A stretch of DNA of 64,000 nt from JBKCUI01 sp052161605 (GTDB lineage: Bacteria > Planctomycetota > Planctomycetia > Pirellulales > Pirellulaceae), in the NCBI GenBank assembly GCA_052161605.1, contig CP197409.1; one strand, given 5' to 3'. Both the position numbers and the translations under genes were made by a program. The notes below the pieces were generated by a model. It saw nothing but the letters and a program-made list of their open reading frames with translations, was not told the DNA's origin and ran no database searches. Positions within the stretch are counted from its first letter, which is position 1. Each line of letters starts with the position of its first letter. Below, one piece after another: positions 33,244 through 41,857 of the stretch.

Positions 33244-33819
33244 TCAAGGCTGAGAATGGCGATCAACGCAACTCCTGATCGCCTCGAACACATCGTCAGG
33301 AGATTGCATCCCATCGACGACCTCTAACTTGTCCTGTCTTGCATAATACTCGGTGAGTGGAGCCGTTTGCGTTTTGAAAACATGCAGCCGTTCGCGAATG
33401 GTCTCATAATTGTCATCCACTCGACCATCGATTTGAGCTCGCTTCAACAGCCGCTGGATCAGCTCCTCTTCGTCGACTCTTAATTCGAGTGCCATGTCCA
33501 GCTTAAGGCCCTCTTCGGCCAGGAAGTCATCCAGCAGTTGTGCTTGAACTATCGTCCGAGGGAATCCGTCGAACAAAGCACCGTTTACACATTCCTCACT
33601 CTTTAATTTCTGCGAGACAATCCTCATGACCAGATGGTCCGGAGCCAATCGGCCAGCGTCAATGTAGGACGCCACCCACCGAGACAGAGCGGTGTCCTGC
33701 TTCTTGACCGTCCTTAACATCTCACCCGTCGAAAGATGGGGGATGCTAAGCAGCTTCACCAATCTCGCACACTGTGTTCCCTTTCCAGCCCCCGGGGGGC
33801 CGATAAATACCAATCGCAT
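33244..33819 (-). CDS. adk: Adenylate kinase
   Basis: A 191-residue nucleotide kinase (ATP + AMP to 2 ADP). P-loop GPPGAGKGTQ at 7-16, AMP-site STGEMLR, DGFPRTIVQA and LLKRAQIDGRVDD are present. It is the short-lid form, with no zinc-binding cysteines. It follows secY by 57 bp at the end of the ribosomal cluster, the usual place for adk. The next genes normally found here (map, infA, rpmJ, rpsM) are not present. Confidence 0.95.
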   Translation of the reverse strand: MRLVFIGPPGAGKGTQCARLVKLLSIPHLSTGEMLRTVKKQDTALSRWVASYIDAGRLAPDHLVMRIVSQKLKSEECVNGALFDGFPRTIVQAQLLDDFLAEEGLKLDMALELRVDEEELIQRLLKRAQIDGRVDDNYETIRERLHVFKTQTAPLTEYYARQDKLEVVDGMQSPDDVFEAIRSCVDRHSQP

Positions 33820-33876
33820 CTTGCGGCCCTTCCTAAACCCAATCTAAATTCCAGCGCCCTGGGAATCGAACATGGC

Positions 33877-35235
33877 TTATTGTTCGAGAAGTCCCTTGTA
33901 GTTCCGCATCAGCAAATGACTATCGATTTTCTGGATCAAGTCAAAACCTACACTGACCGCGATAAGCAATCCCGTACCGCCATAAAAAGAAGCGACCGAA
34001 AAAGGTACCCCAAACTGGGATGCTATCACCGTCGGCACGATCGCGACTATCGCCAGAAACGCTGCCCCAACATAGGTAATTCGAGTCATGACTTTCTCGA
34101 GGTAGTCAGCCGTCCTCTTTCCTGGCCTATAACCAGGGATAAATGCACCAGAATCCTGTAATTGCTGGGACATTTCCTTTGGGTTGAACATGATAGAGGT
34201 CCAGAAATAACAGAAAAAGAAAATCAAAGCGATGTAGCAGATACTGTAAACGAAAGTTCCCGAATCGCCCAAACTGGACGAAAGGGTGTTGAACACCGTC
34301 CCCAAGAACTCAGAATACTGACCAATTCCCGATGCAATAAATCCAAGTATCAACGCAGGGAACATGAGTAAGCTGCCGGCGAAAATGATTGGCATAACCC
34401 CCGACTGATTCAGCTTAAGAGGTAAAAACTGTTTTGTTCCCCCTGTGACGCGACGCCCTCGAACATGCTTCGCGCTCTGCATCTGAATGCGTCGCTGAGC
34501 CATGGTTATAAACACTACCGCAAAAACGACTCCCACAAATAAGCACGCTAAAATCAATAAAACGTCCGGACCGATCGAACTTCCCGAGCCACCGCTCAAA
34601 CCCGATGTCATATTCTGCCTCAGGTCCCAAATCGCCATCGGTGCTTGAGCCAAAATTCCAGCCATGATCAATAACGAGATCCCATTTCCGATACCGTACT
34701 CGTCAATCTGCTCTCCGAGCCACATCAAAAACATGGAACCAGCCGTCATGATTGCAACACAGCTAATCTGCCAACCAAACGAAAGCTGATCTGAACTCGA
34801 ATAGAAAACATCCGAGATCTTGGACGGATCATTGACCACAGTGAACCGCAAGTAAACCCAGCTTTGGATTACGCAAATAAACAATGTCAAGTAACGTGTG
34901 TACTCGTTGATCTTTTTTCGGCCCGCAGGCCCCTCTTTACGAAGTTGTTCAATGGGCGCCCAAACCGTTCCCAATAGCTGGAAAATAATCGACGCGGAAA
35001 TATAAGGAGCGATGCCCAATCCGAAAATGGTCAAAGTCCTAAGATCCGTCGCAGCGAAGACAGCAACTTTATCCAGAAAACTCTGTAGCTGGTCACCCAT
35101 CAGGGTATTTGAGTCTTTAAGAACGGGTAGACGAATATGGTATCCAACCCGGTAAATCGCGAGCAACGCGAGGGTCAATATGATCTTTTGACGCAATTCG
35201 GGAATAGAGAATACAACGCGAAACTTTTCCCACAT
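33877..35235 (-). CDS. secY: Preprotein translocase subunit SecY
   Basis: A 452-residue polytopic channel subunit with ten hydrophobic helices. Typical motifs include FGLGIAPYISASIIFQLL, the MWLGEQIDEYGIGNGISLLIMAG block, FLPLKLNQSGVMPIIFAGSLLM and the C-terminal cytosolic loop with SGAFIPGYRPGKRTADYLE and VMTRITYVGAAFLA. With SecE and SecG it forms the protein-export pore. It is separated from rplO by a 180-bp gap holding a hairpin terminator, so it may need its own promoter. Confidence 0.95.
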   Translation of the reverse strand: MWEKFRVVFSIPELRQKIILTLALLAIYRVGYHIRLPVLKDSNTLMGDQLQSFLDKVAVFAATDLRTLTIFGLGIAPYISASIIFQLLGTVWAPIEQLRKEGPAGRKKINEYTRYLTLFICVIQSWVYLRFTVVNDPSKISDVFYSSSDQLSFGWQISCVAIMTAGSMFLMWLGEQIDEYGIGNGISLLIMAGILAQAPMAIWDLRQNMTSGLSGGSGSSIGPDVLLILACLFVGVVFAVVFITMAQRRIQMQSAKHVRGRRVTGGTKQFLPLKLNQSGVMPIIFAGSLLMFPALILGFIASGIGQYSEFLGTVFNTLSSSLGDSGTFVYSICYIALIFFFCYFWTSIMFNPKEMSQQLQDSGAFIPGYRPGKRTADYLEKVMTRITYVGAAFLAIVAIVPTVIASQFGVPFSVASFYGGTGLLIAVSVGFDLIQKIDSHLLMRNYKGLLEQ

Positions 35236-35348
35236 AATCGTGATCCCTGAATGTTATGAATTCCACGGCCAAGCCGTCAGCCTGGATATTGTCTAGTAAG
35301 TCTCGGATCGTGACTAGCCGAATTGAGGCTGCTTCCCAAAAGGTCTAC

Positions 35349-35382
35349 CAAAAAACAAACACCACGCCCTGAAACGTGGTGT
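35349..35382 (-). terminator. Hairpin terminator between rplO and secY
   Basis: ACACCACG (35359-35366) pairs with CGTGGTGT (35375-35382) around an 8-nt loop. On the minus strand the stem is followed by TTGTTTTTT, giving a credible intrinsic terminator 34 bp after the rplO stop. A weaker T-run lies on the other side too, so it may work in both directions. Confidence 0.6.
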
Positions 35383-35415
35383 CAACAATTTTTCCCGAGT
35401 ACCCTTGAGCTGACC

Positions 35416-35907
35416 TTATTCGCCCTTGAGGGCTGCAACTCGCTCTTCTGGCGTCCGCTTGGCAGCGATAATTTCCACGCTACCACCTGCCGCCGCAATC
35501 TTAGTCTTGGCTGATTCACTAGCACGGGTTACAACGAACTTCAAACCTTTTGTCAGCTCGCCATCACCCAGGATCTTGATCTCGTCACAACGAACCTTGA
35601 CCAAACCCTTTTCGCGGAGCGTTGTGGGATTGACTTCTTCGCCGGCCTGAAAAACGGCATCGATCACCGAGAGATTAACACCGAACACGGTCGTTGCAAA
35701 CCGGTTATGGAACCCTCGCTTTGGCAAACGTCTGACCAACGGCAAATCCCCGCCGTTGAACATAGGTTTGCGGGAGTATCCACTCCGGGACTTATGACCG
35801 TCCTGACCACGCCCCGACGTCTTGCCAGTCTTACTACCAACACCACGACCAACCCGCTTTCGCCCACGATTGGTTACGATGCCATTATTGATGTCTTCAA
35901 GATTCAT
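35416..35907 (-). CDS. rplO: 50S ribosomal protein L15
   Basis: 163 residues, with the glycine-rich loop RGRKRVGRGVGSKTGKTSGRGQDGHKSRSGYSRKPMFNGGDLPLVRRLPKRGF typical of L15 near the start (only partly quoted: GRGVGSKTGKTSGRG). The start overlaps the rpsE stop by one base. No rpmD lies between them, unlike the standard spc order. Confidence 0.95.
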   Translation of the reverse strand: MNLEDINNGIVTNRGRKRVGRGVGSKTGKTSGRGQDGHKSRSGYSRKPMFNGGDLPLVRRLPKRGFHNRFATTVFGVNLSVIDAVFQAGEEVNPTTLREKGLVKVRCDEIKILGDGELTKGLKFVVTRASESAKTKIAAAGGSVEIIAAKRTPEERVAALKGE

Positions 35908-36398
35908 TACAGCTTTACTCCTCGGAGTCGTTCAACGTCTTCTCGGGTTCGGAGTTGCTCCAAGGCATCGAACGTCGCCTTGATCAAGACCGATGGATTA
36001 TTGGATCGGAAGCTCTTGGTCAGAATGTCCTGAATTCCAACAGCCTCACAAACTGCCCGAACCACTTGCCCAGCAATGATACCAGTACCTGGGCTGGCTG
36101 GCATTAGCAAAACGTGGGCCGCGCCAAAGCGCCCCGTAACGGCGTGTGGGATCGTACCGTTCTCTAGCGGCACCGAGATCATAGCGCGGTTCGCAGCTTT
36201 TTGAGCTTTAGACACGCTTGGTGGGACTTCGTTAGCCTTTCCGTAACCGTATCCGACGCGACCACGACCATCACCAACAACAACCAATGCTGCAAAGCTA
36301 AACCGTCTACCCCCCTTGACCACCGCTGCACAGCGTTTGATCTTTAGGACACGATCAATGAGTTGATCGCCTTGAGTTGTTTCCGTTGTATTCGCCAC
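35907..36398 (-). CDS. rpsE: 30S ribosomal protein S5
   Basis: 163 residues with the double-stranded-RNA-like fold core RCAAVVKGGRRFSFAALVVV, GRGRVGYGYGKANEVPPSV and the C-terminal part PGTGIIAGQVVRAVCEAVGI followed by KSFRSNNP. Directly followed by rplO and 16 bp after rplR. Function in decoding accuracy and assembly as in the family. Confidence 0.96.
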   Translation of the reverse strand: MANTTETTQGDQLIDRVLKIKRCAAVVKGGRRFSFAALVVVGDGRGRVGYGYGKANEVPPSVSKAQKAANRAMISVPLENGTIPHAVTGRFGAAHVLLMPASPGTGIIAGQVVRAVCEAVGIQDILTKSFRSNNPSVLIKATFDALEQLRTREDVERLRGVKL

Positions 36399-36414
36399 TC
36401 TTCGATCACTCCTA

Positions 36415-36783
36415 CTAGAATTCTAAACCTGCTTCGCGAGCTGCGTCAGCAAACGCAGCCACTCTGCCGTGATACCTGCACGAACCACGGTCGAGGGCCA
36501 CTTGCTTTATACCCTTTGCAAGAGCTCTCTCCGCCACAATCTTACCTAGCTTCATAGCTGCTGCACAATTCCCACCATAACCCATGTCTCCCCGAAGGTC
36601 CTTGTCCCTCGTAGTAGCAGAACAAATCGTCTTGCCAACTGTGTCATCGATCACTTGGCAGCTCAAATTGGTAAGCGAACGCGTAATGCACAACCTCGGT
36701 CGCTCGGTTGTACCGCGTACCTTCTTCCGAACTCGATATGCCCGTCGCTGACGCTGCCCAGCTACAGTCTTTCTGATATCCAC
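36415..36783 (-). CDS. rplR: 50S ribosomal protein L18
   Basis: 122 residues: RRAYRVRKKVRGTTERPRL, the SLTNLSCQVIDD strand, and C-terminal ALDRGSCRYHGRVAAFADAA, all diagnostic of L18, which binds 5S rRNA. 135 bp separate it from rplF. Confidence 0.95.
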   Translation of the reverse strand: MDIRKTVAGQRQRRAYRVRKKVRGTTERPRLCITRSLTNLSCQVIDDTVGKTICSATTRDKDLRGDMGYGGNCAAAMKLGKIVAERALAKGIKQVALDRGSCRYHGRVAAFADAAREAGLEF

Positions 36784-36918
36784 GCTTCTACCCTTGATTT
36801 TCCTTGGTCAAAAATGACCGCAAATTCCACCAGTTTTATCCGCACCCAAGGCCCCGCCGTTATGCCCGATGGCAGCCCCGGATCTATGTACCACTTCAAC
36901 AAAGCCCACCTGGGCCTA

Positions 36919-37461
36919 CTATGTAGCACTCTTACCAGGCTTGAGTTTGATCTGCTCGCCCACGTACCGAACACCCTTACCCTTGTAAGGCTCCGGCTTA
37001 CGCAATGACCGAACATGCGCTGCAAATTGCCCAACAGCCTGCTTGTCGCAACCCTTGACCGTAACGTGCGTCTGATCCGGGCAAGTGACTTCCAAATTAT
37101 CAGGAATTGGCACTTGAAGCTCATTGGCAAAACCAACGCGGAGTTGAAGGATTTTACCCTTAATCGCCGCGAGGTAACCAACGCCGATAATTTCCAGTTT
37201 CTTCTCATACCCGTTCTTGACACCAACAATCATATTGTTGATCAAAGCACGAGTTAATCCATGCAAGGCGCGGCTTGTACGCTCCTCGTTCTTTCGGCTT
37301 ACACTGACTTCCTTACCATCCTCGGAACATGTCACGTCGATTCGATCGCTAAATCCGAACGATAACTTCCCCTTGGGACCCTCGACAGTTACTGTTTGCC
37401 CTTCAATTAAGACCTTCACTCCGTCCAGGACCGTAATCGGCTTTTTTCCTACTCTTGACAT
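36919..37461 (-). CDS. rplF: 50S ribosomal protein L6
   Basis: 180 residues with both L6 repeats: MSRVGKKPITVLDGVKV at the start, VEGPKGKLSF, then the C-terminal signature PEPYKGKGVRYVGEQIKLKPGK. Same strand and order as other bacteria, after rpsH. Confidence 0.96.
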   Translation of the reverse strand: MSRVGKKPITVLDGVKVLIEGQTVTVEGPKGKLSFGFSDRIDVTCSEDGKEVSVSRKNEERTSRALHGLTRALINNMIVGVKNGYEKKLEIIGVGYLAAIKGKILQLRVGFANELQVPIPDNLEVTCPDQTHVTVKGCDKQAVGQFAAHVRSLRKPEPYKGKGVRYVGEQIKLKPGKSAT

Positions 37462-37550
37462 GTTTCTCTTTCTCTCCGGAATGTGTGCTTGATCCTGACT
37501 CGGACAGCATTCTTCCTGTTTTGCTCAATAAACCCAGTATTTCGATGTCC

Positions 37551-37946
37551 CTAGCAAACCTCAGCCAGTACTTCGCCACCTAGCTTGTGTTGCCGGGCTT
37601 CTCGGTCGCTGAACACTCCCCTGGACGTACTGACGATCGAGATGCCGAGTCCGTTTAGTACGGGCTTTAATTCATTGCACTTTAAATAAACTCTGCGGCC
37701 GGGTTTGCTAACACGACGAACGTTTTGGATGATTTTCTCGCCATTTGGACCATACTTCAGCTCAATCCGTAAAACTTTAGCAGGGGACTCGTCAACTTCG
37801 GTATAATCCCAAATAAAGCCTTCTCGCTTGAGTACATCCGCAACTCCCTTTCGCAACCTCGAAAGGGGCATGTCTACGAAACGTCGCTCTATGCGAACCG
37901 CATTGCGAATCCGAGTCAACATATCAGAAATTGGATCATTCGTCAT
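37551..37946 (-). CDS. rpsH: 30S ribosomal protein S8
   Basis: 131 residues starting MTNDPISDMLTRIRNA and ending with the rRNA-binding signature GLGISIVSTSRGVFSDREARQHKLGGEVLAEV (here quoted by its ends). Binds the 16S central domain; in E. coli S8 also represses the spc operon by binding mRNA, which is not testable here. Confidence 0.96.
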   Translation of the reverse strand: MTNDPISDMLTRIRNAVRIERRFVDMPLSRLRKGVADVLKREGFIWDYTEVDESPAKVLRIELKYGPNGEKIIQNVRRVSKPGRRVYLKCNELKPVLNGLGISIVSTSRGVFSDREARQHKLGGEVLAEVC

Positions 37947-37968
37947 GTTTATCTATCACTCCCCAAGC

Positions 37969-38154
37969 TTACCAGCTAGCCTTACGAACACCAGGAATCA
38001 GACCCTTGTCAGCCAACTGACGAAAACAGATCCGGCAAATACCGAACTTTCGGTATACCGCCCTAGGGCGCCCGCATAATTTACAACGGTTCTCACGACG
38101 AGTCGAAAACTTTGGCTCACGACTGGCTTTTGCAATCTTACTTTTGCTGGCCAC
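37969..38154 (-). CDS. rpsN: 30S ribosomal protein S14, zinc-binding type
   Basis: 61 residues, the short type Z form: CKLCGRPRAVYRKFGICRIC provides four cysteines (two CxxC pairs) for a structural zinc. RKASW is the typical C-terminus. Located between rplE and rpsH as usual. Confidence 0.95.
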   Translation of the reverse strand: MASKSKIAKASREPKFSTRRENRCKLCGRPRAVYRKFGICRICFRQLADKGLIPGVRKASW

Positions 38155-38239
38155 TGATGTTATCCAATTTACTAGAAAACTGATTTCATTTGTGTCTAGG
38201 TCCCATCACCACAACGGAACCTCACCTGTCTCTATCCTA

Positions 38240-38821
38240 CTACGCAGACTTTTTCTTTGGTGCCCTGAAAGGCATCCCGAACAGTTCCAACAATCGACGA
38301 GCATGCTCATCAGTCTTGGAGGACGATACGATCACAATGTTCATACCCTGGGCTTTTGCGAACTTGTCACCAATCAACTCAGGGAAAACCAACCATTCGG
38401 AAAGCCCCATCGAGTAGTTGCCGTTTCCGTCGAACGCTGTCCGGCTAACACCTCGAAAGTCCCTAACCCGAGGCAAAACGATACTGATCAAACGATCCAG
38501 AAATTCGTACATTCGCTCACGTCGCAGAGTCACCTTGCAACCGATAGGAACGCCTTCGCGGAGTTTGAAACCCGCGATGGAATTCCTAGCCAACGTCGCT
38601 ACCGGCTTCTGTCCCGAAATCTCGGTCATCGCATCCAAAGCAAGCTCAAGGAATTTCTTGTCCTGCATCGCCTCTCCAACTCCCATATTGATGGAGATCT
38701 TCTCCAACTTGGGAATCGCAAGAATGTTACTAATTCCAAGCTCTTGAGCGATCTGCGGTCGGATCGTTTCAAAGTAATGCTGTTGTAATCGTGGTTTCAT
38801 CTTTTTCGTTGGGTTGCCCAC
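38240..38821 (-). CDS. rplE: 50S ribosomal protein L5
   Basis: 193 residues: NILAIPKLEKISINMGVGEA, ITGQKP-like SGQKPVATLARNSIAGFKLREG, VTLRRERMYEFLDRLI and GLSEWLVFPEL. It binds 5S rRNA at the central protuberance. The C-terminus ends in a basic tail APKKKSA. Confidence 0.96.
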   Translation of the reverse strand: MGNPTKKMKPRLQQHYFETIRPQIAQELGISNILAIPKLEKISINMGVGEAMQDKKFLELALDAMTEISGQKPVATLARNSIAGFKLREGVPIGCKVTLRRERMYEFLDRLISIVLPRVRDFRGVSRTAFDGNGNYSMGLSEWLVFPELIGDKFAKAQGMNIVIVSSSKTDEHARRLLELFGMPFRAPKKKSA

Positions 38822-38932
38822 CCTTAAGGATCTATTGGTCGTGGCCTATTTAAACCAGTGATTTGTTTTTTTACCAAGCCTGCTGAACCCGTAACCTTGG
38901 TTACAGCTCCAAACAAGCCTACTTCGAAGGAA

Positions 38933-39268
38933 CTATTTGCTCTTCGCTGGAGACACGACACTGATCGTCTCCCCGCTTTTCTTACTATATCGCTCTTTCG
39001 ATCCATCCGGAAGGATTCTTACTCCGACCCGCGTTGGCAATCCCGTTTTCGGGCACACCAACATTACCTTGGATGCATCGACGAACGCCTCTCTGGACAA
39101 TCGCCCACCCTGTGGGTTTCTTTGGGACTTGCGTACGTGCTTGAATATCTTGTTCAAGCCCTCTACGATGACCTTGTTATTGGCTCGATCGACCTTGATT
39201 ACCTTGCCCCGCTGGCCTTTGTCTTGCCCGGAGAGCATGACCACTGTGTCATTGACCTTAATCAACAT
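38933..39268 (-). CDS. rplX: 50S ribosomal protein L24
   Basis: 111 residues with the KOW motif at the N-terminus (NDTVVMLSGQDKGQRGKVIK) and VEGLNKIFKHVRKSQRNPQGG. It abuts rplN with no gap. Assembly-initiator protein of the large subunit. Confidence 0.95.
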   Translation of the reverse strand: MLIKVNDTVVMLSGQDKGQRGKVIKVDRANNKVIVEGLNKIFKHVRKSQRNPQGGRLSREAFVDASKVMLVCPKTGLPTRVGVRILPDGSKERYSKKSGETISVVSPAKSK

Positions 39269-39637
39269 TTAAACCACCTCACTCGCCAATGAAACAATCT
39301 TCGTAAAGCTCTTCTCTCGCAATTCTCGAGCAACCGCTCCGAAAATCCGAGTGCCTCGAGGGTTGTTGTCCTTATCGACCAAGACAACTGCATTGGTGTC
39401 GAATCGGACGTAACTGCCGTCCACTCGCCGTGCAGGCTGACTGGTGCGTACGATAACGCCACGCACGACGGCCTTTTTCTTGATCTCACTGCCGGGAATC
39501 ACACTCTTGACGGAGCAGATGATGACATCCCCCAGTCCAGCGTACCGGCGACGCGTTCCACCAAGCACCTTGATGCACATCACTTCACGCGCACCCGTGT
39601 TATCGGCGACAACCAATCGGCTTTCTTGCTGAATCAT
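39269..39637 (-). CDS. rplN: 50S ribosomal protein L14
   Basis: 122 residues beginning MIQQESRLVVADNTGAREVM, with CIKVLGGTRRRYAGLGD and RGTRIFGAVARELREKSFTKIVSLA. This is one of the most conserved L14 patterns; stop abuts the rplX start. Confidence 0.97.
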   Translation of the reverse strand: MIQQESRLVVADNTGAREVMCIKVLGGTRRRYAGLGDVIICSVKSVIPGSEIKKKAVVRGVIVRTSQPARRVDGSYVRFDTNAVVLVDKDNNPRGTRIFGAVARELREKSFTKIVSLASEVV

Positions 39638-39722
39638 TTTGGACTATTCCAACCTATCGACGTTTATGTTTGCTGTACTAAATAACGAGCAGCGTTGCGA
39701 AACAATCGCAACAAAACAACGT

Positions 39723-40016
39723 TTATGAACTTAATTCGCTCGACAAATCTTCCGATACCGAGGCAACTGCCGACTTGTTCTTTTGGACAACCTTAACCAA
39801 CTTCCATCGCTTGAGCTTGGAAAGTGGCCGTGATTCTTCAATTTCCACCAAGTCTCCCACCTGAGACTCGTTGTTCTCGTCGTGGGCGTGGCATACAGTC
39901 GTTTTGCGAATGATCTTCGTATACCTCGGATGTCTCACCAATCGCTTGATTTCAACACGCCGTGTCTTCGAAGCCTTATCGCCAGTTACAACCCCAACCA
40001 AAATTCGCCGTGGCAT
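39723..40016 (-). CDS. rpsQ: 30S ribosomal protein S17
   Basis: 97 residues: MPRRILVGVVTGDKASKTR, then VRHPRYTKIIRKTTVCHAHDE and VGDLVEIEESRPLSKLKRW. An extra C-terminal tail of about 15 polar residues (SAVASVSEDLSSELSS) is longer than in E. coli. Confidence 0.95.
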   Translation of the reverse strand: MPRRILVGVVTGDKASKTRRVEIKRLVRHPRYTKIIRKTTVCHAHDENNESQVGDLVEIEESRPLSKLKRWKLVKVVQKNKSAVASVSEDLSSELSS

Positions 40017-40074
40017 AGTTCTGTAGTCTTGCTAAATATCTAAGTTTTTATCTGTGATCCCGAAGGACCCCCGG

Positions 40075-40278
40075 TTAGACGCTTTTCTTTGATCGCTCGG
40101 TCTGTATCGTACGAACTCTTGCAATCAACCTCCTGTTGTGCCGCATTTGCGTTGGCACATCCACTCGGTCGGTCTGAGATTGCAACCGAAGCTTGAACAT
40201 GGTCTCCGCAGCATCTACCGCTGTGAGCTCCAGTTGCTCATCGCTCATCTCTCGAAGTTCTTTTGCTTTCATATCCAC
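40075..40278 (-). CDS. rpmC: 50S ribosomal protein L29
   Basis: 67 residues, two helices: MKAKELREMSDEQLEL and TMFKLRLQSQTDRVDVPTQM followed by RRLIARVRTIQTER. Lies near the exit tunnel and contacts trigger factor in other bacteria. Confidence 0.93.
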   Translation of the reverse strand: MDMKAKELREMSDEQLELTAVDAAETMFKLRLQSQTDRVDVPTQMRHNRRLIARVRTIQTERSKKSV

Positions 40279-40397
40279 ACTAACCGTTTAAAATTTGTTT
40301 CACTTGCCGACCTGGTCGGCATTCAACCTGGGACGACAACCCTATCGTCATCCCGGCATATGTTCGCTTTCCATTGAGTATCAGAACCCACGCGTTA

Positions 40398-40814
40398 TTA
40401 AGCAGGACGTCGCCTGATTAATCGCACGGGAACCGGCATCTTGGCGGCCAAACGTGCGAAACAAATCTTCGCCTGTTGTTCCGTCACTCCGCTCAGCTCG
40501 TACAGAACTGTGCCTGGCTTAACCACAGCAACCCAGTACTCCGGCTCTCCTTTCCCCTTACCCATTCGGGTCTCAAGAGGTTTCGAAGAAACCGGCTTAT
40601 CCGGAAATACTCTAATATATAGTCGCCCCGTACCACGAACGTATTGATTACCAGCAATCCGCCCCGCTTCGATTGTCTGAGCTCGGATCCAGCCACCTTG
40701 CAGGCACTGTAGTCCAAAATCTCCAAAAACAACCTTGTTTCCGCGGGTTGCATTACCTTTTATACGTCCTCTTTGGCTTTTTCGGTGCTTGACCCGTTTG
40801 GGCATCAGCGCCAT
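40398..40814 (-). CDS. rplP: 50S ribosomal protein L16
   Basis: 138 residues. MALMPKRVKHRKSQRGRIKG is the universally conserved N-terminus and fixes the start at 40814 (or the internal ATG at 40805). Later ARIAGNQYVRGTGRLYIRVFPDKP-type and MGKGKGEPEYWVAVVKPG are diagnostic. Its first 62 bases are also the last 62 bases of rpsC in another frame, an unusual overlap. Confidence 0.96.
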   Translation of the reverse strand: MALMPKRVKHRKSQRGRIKGNATRGNKVVFGDFGLQCLQGGWIRAQTIEAGRIAGNQYVRGTGRLYIRVFPDKPVSSKPLETRMGKGKGEPEYWVAVVKPGTVLYELSGVTEQQAKICFARLAAKMPVPVRLIRRRPA

Positions 40815-41466
40815 CGTTAGCTTCTCCCGCGTAAGAACCTTGATTTACCCATACCTGAATACCAATATTTCCTTGCGGAGTACTGGCTTCAGCAAACCCA
40901 TAACTAATCTTCGCTTGGATCGTGCTGAGTGGAAGTGCACCCGCGTTGCCCTTTTCGCAACGCGCCATTTCCGCTCCACCCAATCGTCCCGACATTTGAA
41001 TTTTGATACCCAGTGCTCCAGCATCCATGGCGGTCTCAATCGCACGCTTCATGGTTCTGCGGAAACTAGCTCGCTTCGCGAGTTGTTTGGCAATGTCCTC
41101 TGCAATCAGCTGCGCCTGAATCTCTGGCCGATAAACTTCCTCTACCTTGAGGTTCACCCGGCGACCAATCAGGTTCTGCAATTCTTCCTGCAGAATCTCG
41201 ATCTCCGTACCCTTCTTCCCAATAATCAAACCTGGCTTCGCAACGTAAACCATCAACCGAACTTCATCCCGCGTTCGCTCGATTTCGATTCGATCAATCC
41301 CAGCCTCTCTGTAGGCTGGCTTGGTTGGATGGTACTTGATGAACTTCCTAATCTTTTGATCTTCGACCAGCAATTCTGCAAACTCTCGCTTGCTGGCATA
41401 CCAACGACTCTTCCAAGTCATCACAATACCGGTGCGGAAACCAATTGGATTTACTTTTTGTCCCAT
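40753..41466 (-). CDS. rpsC: 30S ribosomal protein S3
   Basis: 237 residues: MGQKVNPIGFRTGIVMTWKS, the KH domain (KPGLIIGKKGTEIEILQEEL) and the C-terminal S3 domain with MKRAIETAMDAGALGIKIQM and SGRLGGAEMARCE. After QVWVNQGSYAGE the protein has a tail of about 25 residues, ending QAPKKPKRTYKR, which is encoded on top of the rplP start in a different frame. Confidence 0.96.
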   Translation of the reverse strand: MGQKVNPIGFRTGIVMTWKSRWYASKREFAELLVEDQKIRKFIKYHPTKPAYREAGIDRIEIERTRDEVRLMVYVAKPGLIIGKKGTEIEILQEELQNLIGRRVNLKVEEVYRPEIQAQLIAEDIAKQLAKRASFRRTMKRAIETAMDAGALGIKIQMSGRLGGAEMARCEKGNAGALPLSTIQAKISYGFAEASTPQGNIGIQVWVNQGSYAGEANDGADAQTGQAPKKPKRTYKR

Positions 41467-41476
41467 ATTCCGTTTC

Positions 41477-41833
41477 CTACATCTCTTCTAGTCGTTTGAG
41501 TTCAACGCTGATATGGGCCGATCGCCGCAGAACGGTAAAGGCCTGACCACGCGACATCGGACGAAACCGCTTGAACATCGGCCCACCATCGATTCTGGCG
41601 TCGACGACAACCAACTCTTCCACGGAATACGAACGCCCGCCGTTCTGCTCCGTATCTTGAGCGTTCCCGATGGCACTCCTGATCACCTTCTCCAGCATCC
41701 TCGCACCGCGATTCGGCTGGTACTTGAGCAATGCGAGTGCTTCGTCCGCAAATTTGCCACGCACCAAGTCTGCCAGCGGACGTACCTTTCTGGCACTGAT
41801 GCGTGCATGTCTATGAACGGCTCGAAAAGCCAT
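41477..41833 (-). CDS. rplV: 50S ribosomal protein L22
   Basis: 118 residues: HARISARKVRPLADLVRGK, ALALLKYQPNRGARMLEKVI and the C-terminal loop GPMFKRFRPMSRGQAFTVLRR. The loop lines the exit tunnel. 10 bp upstream of rpsC. Confidence 0.95.
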   Translation of the reverse strand: MAFRAVHRHARISARKVRPLADLVRGKFADEALALLKYQPNRGARMLEKVIRSAIGNAQDTEQNGGRSYSVEELVVVDARIDGGPMFKRFRPMSRGQAFTVLRRSAHISVELKRLEEM

Positions 41834-41857
41834 GTTATATTCCTGAATAAAAAGTAC

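Noticed and set aside
38144..38788. 214-codon plus-strand frame over rplE
   Set aside because: Antisense shadow of L5.
40753..40814. A frameshift error at the rpsC/rplP junction
   Set aside because: Both frames read cleanly, the L16 N-terminus is perfectly canonical and the S3 tail is plausible, so a real overlap is more likely than an error.
40735..41499. 254-codon plus-strand frame over rpsC
   Set aside because: Antisense shadow of a well-conserved ribosomal protein gene; no recognisable protein.
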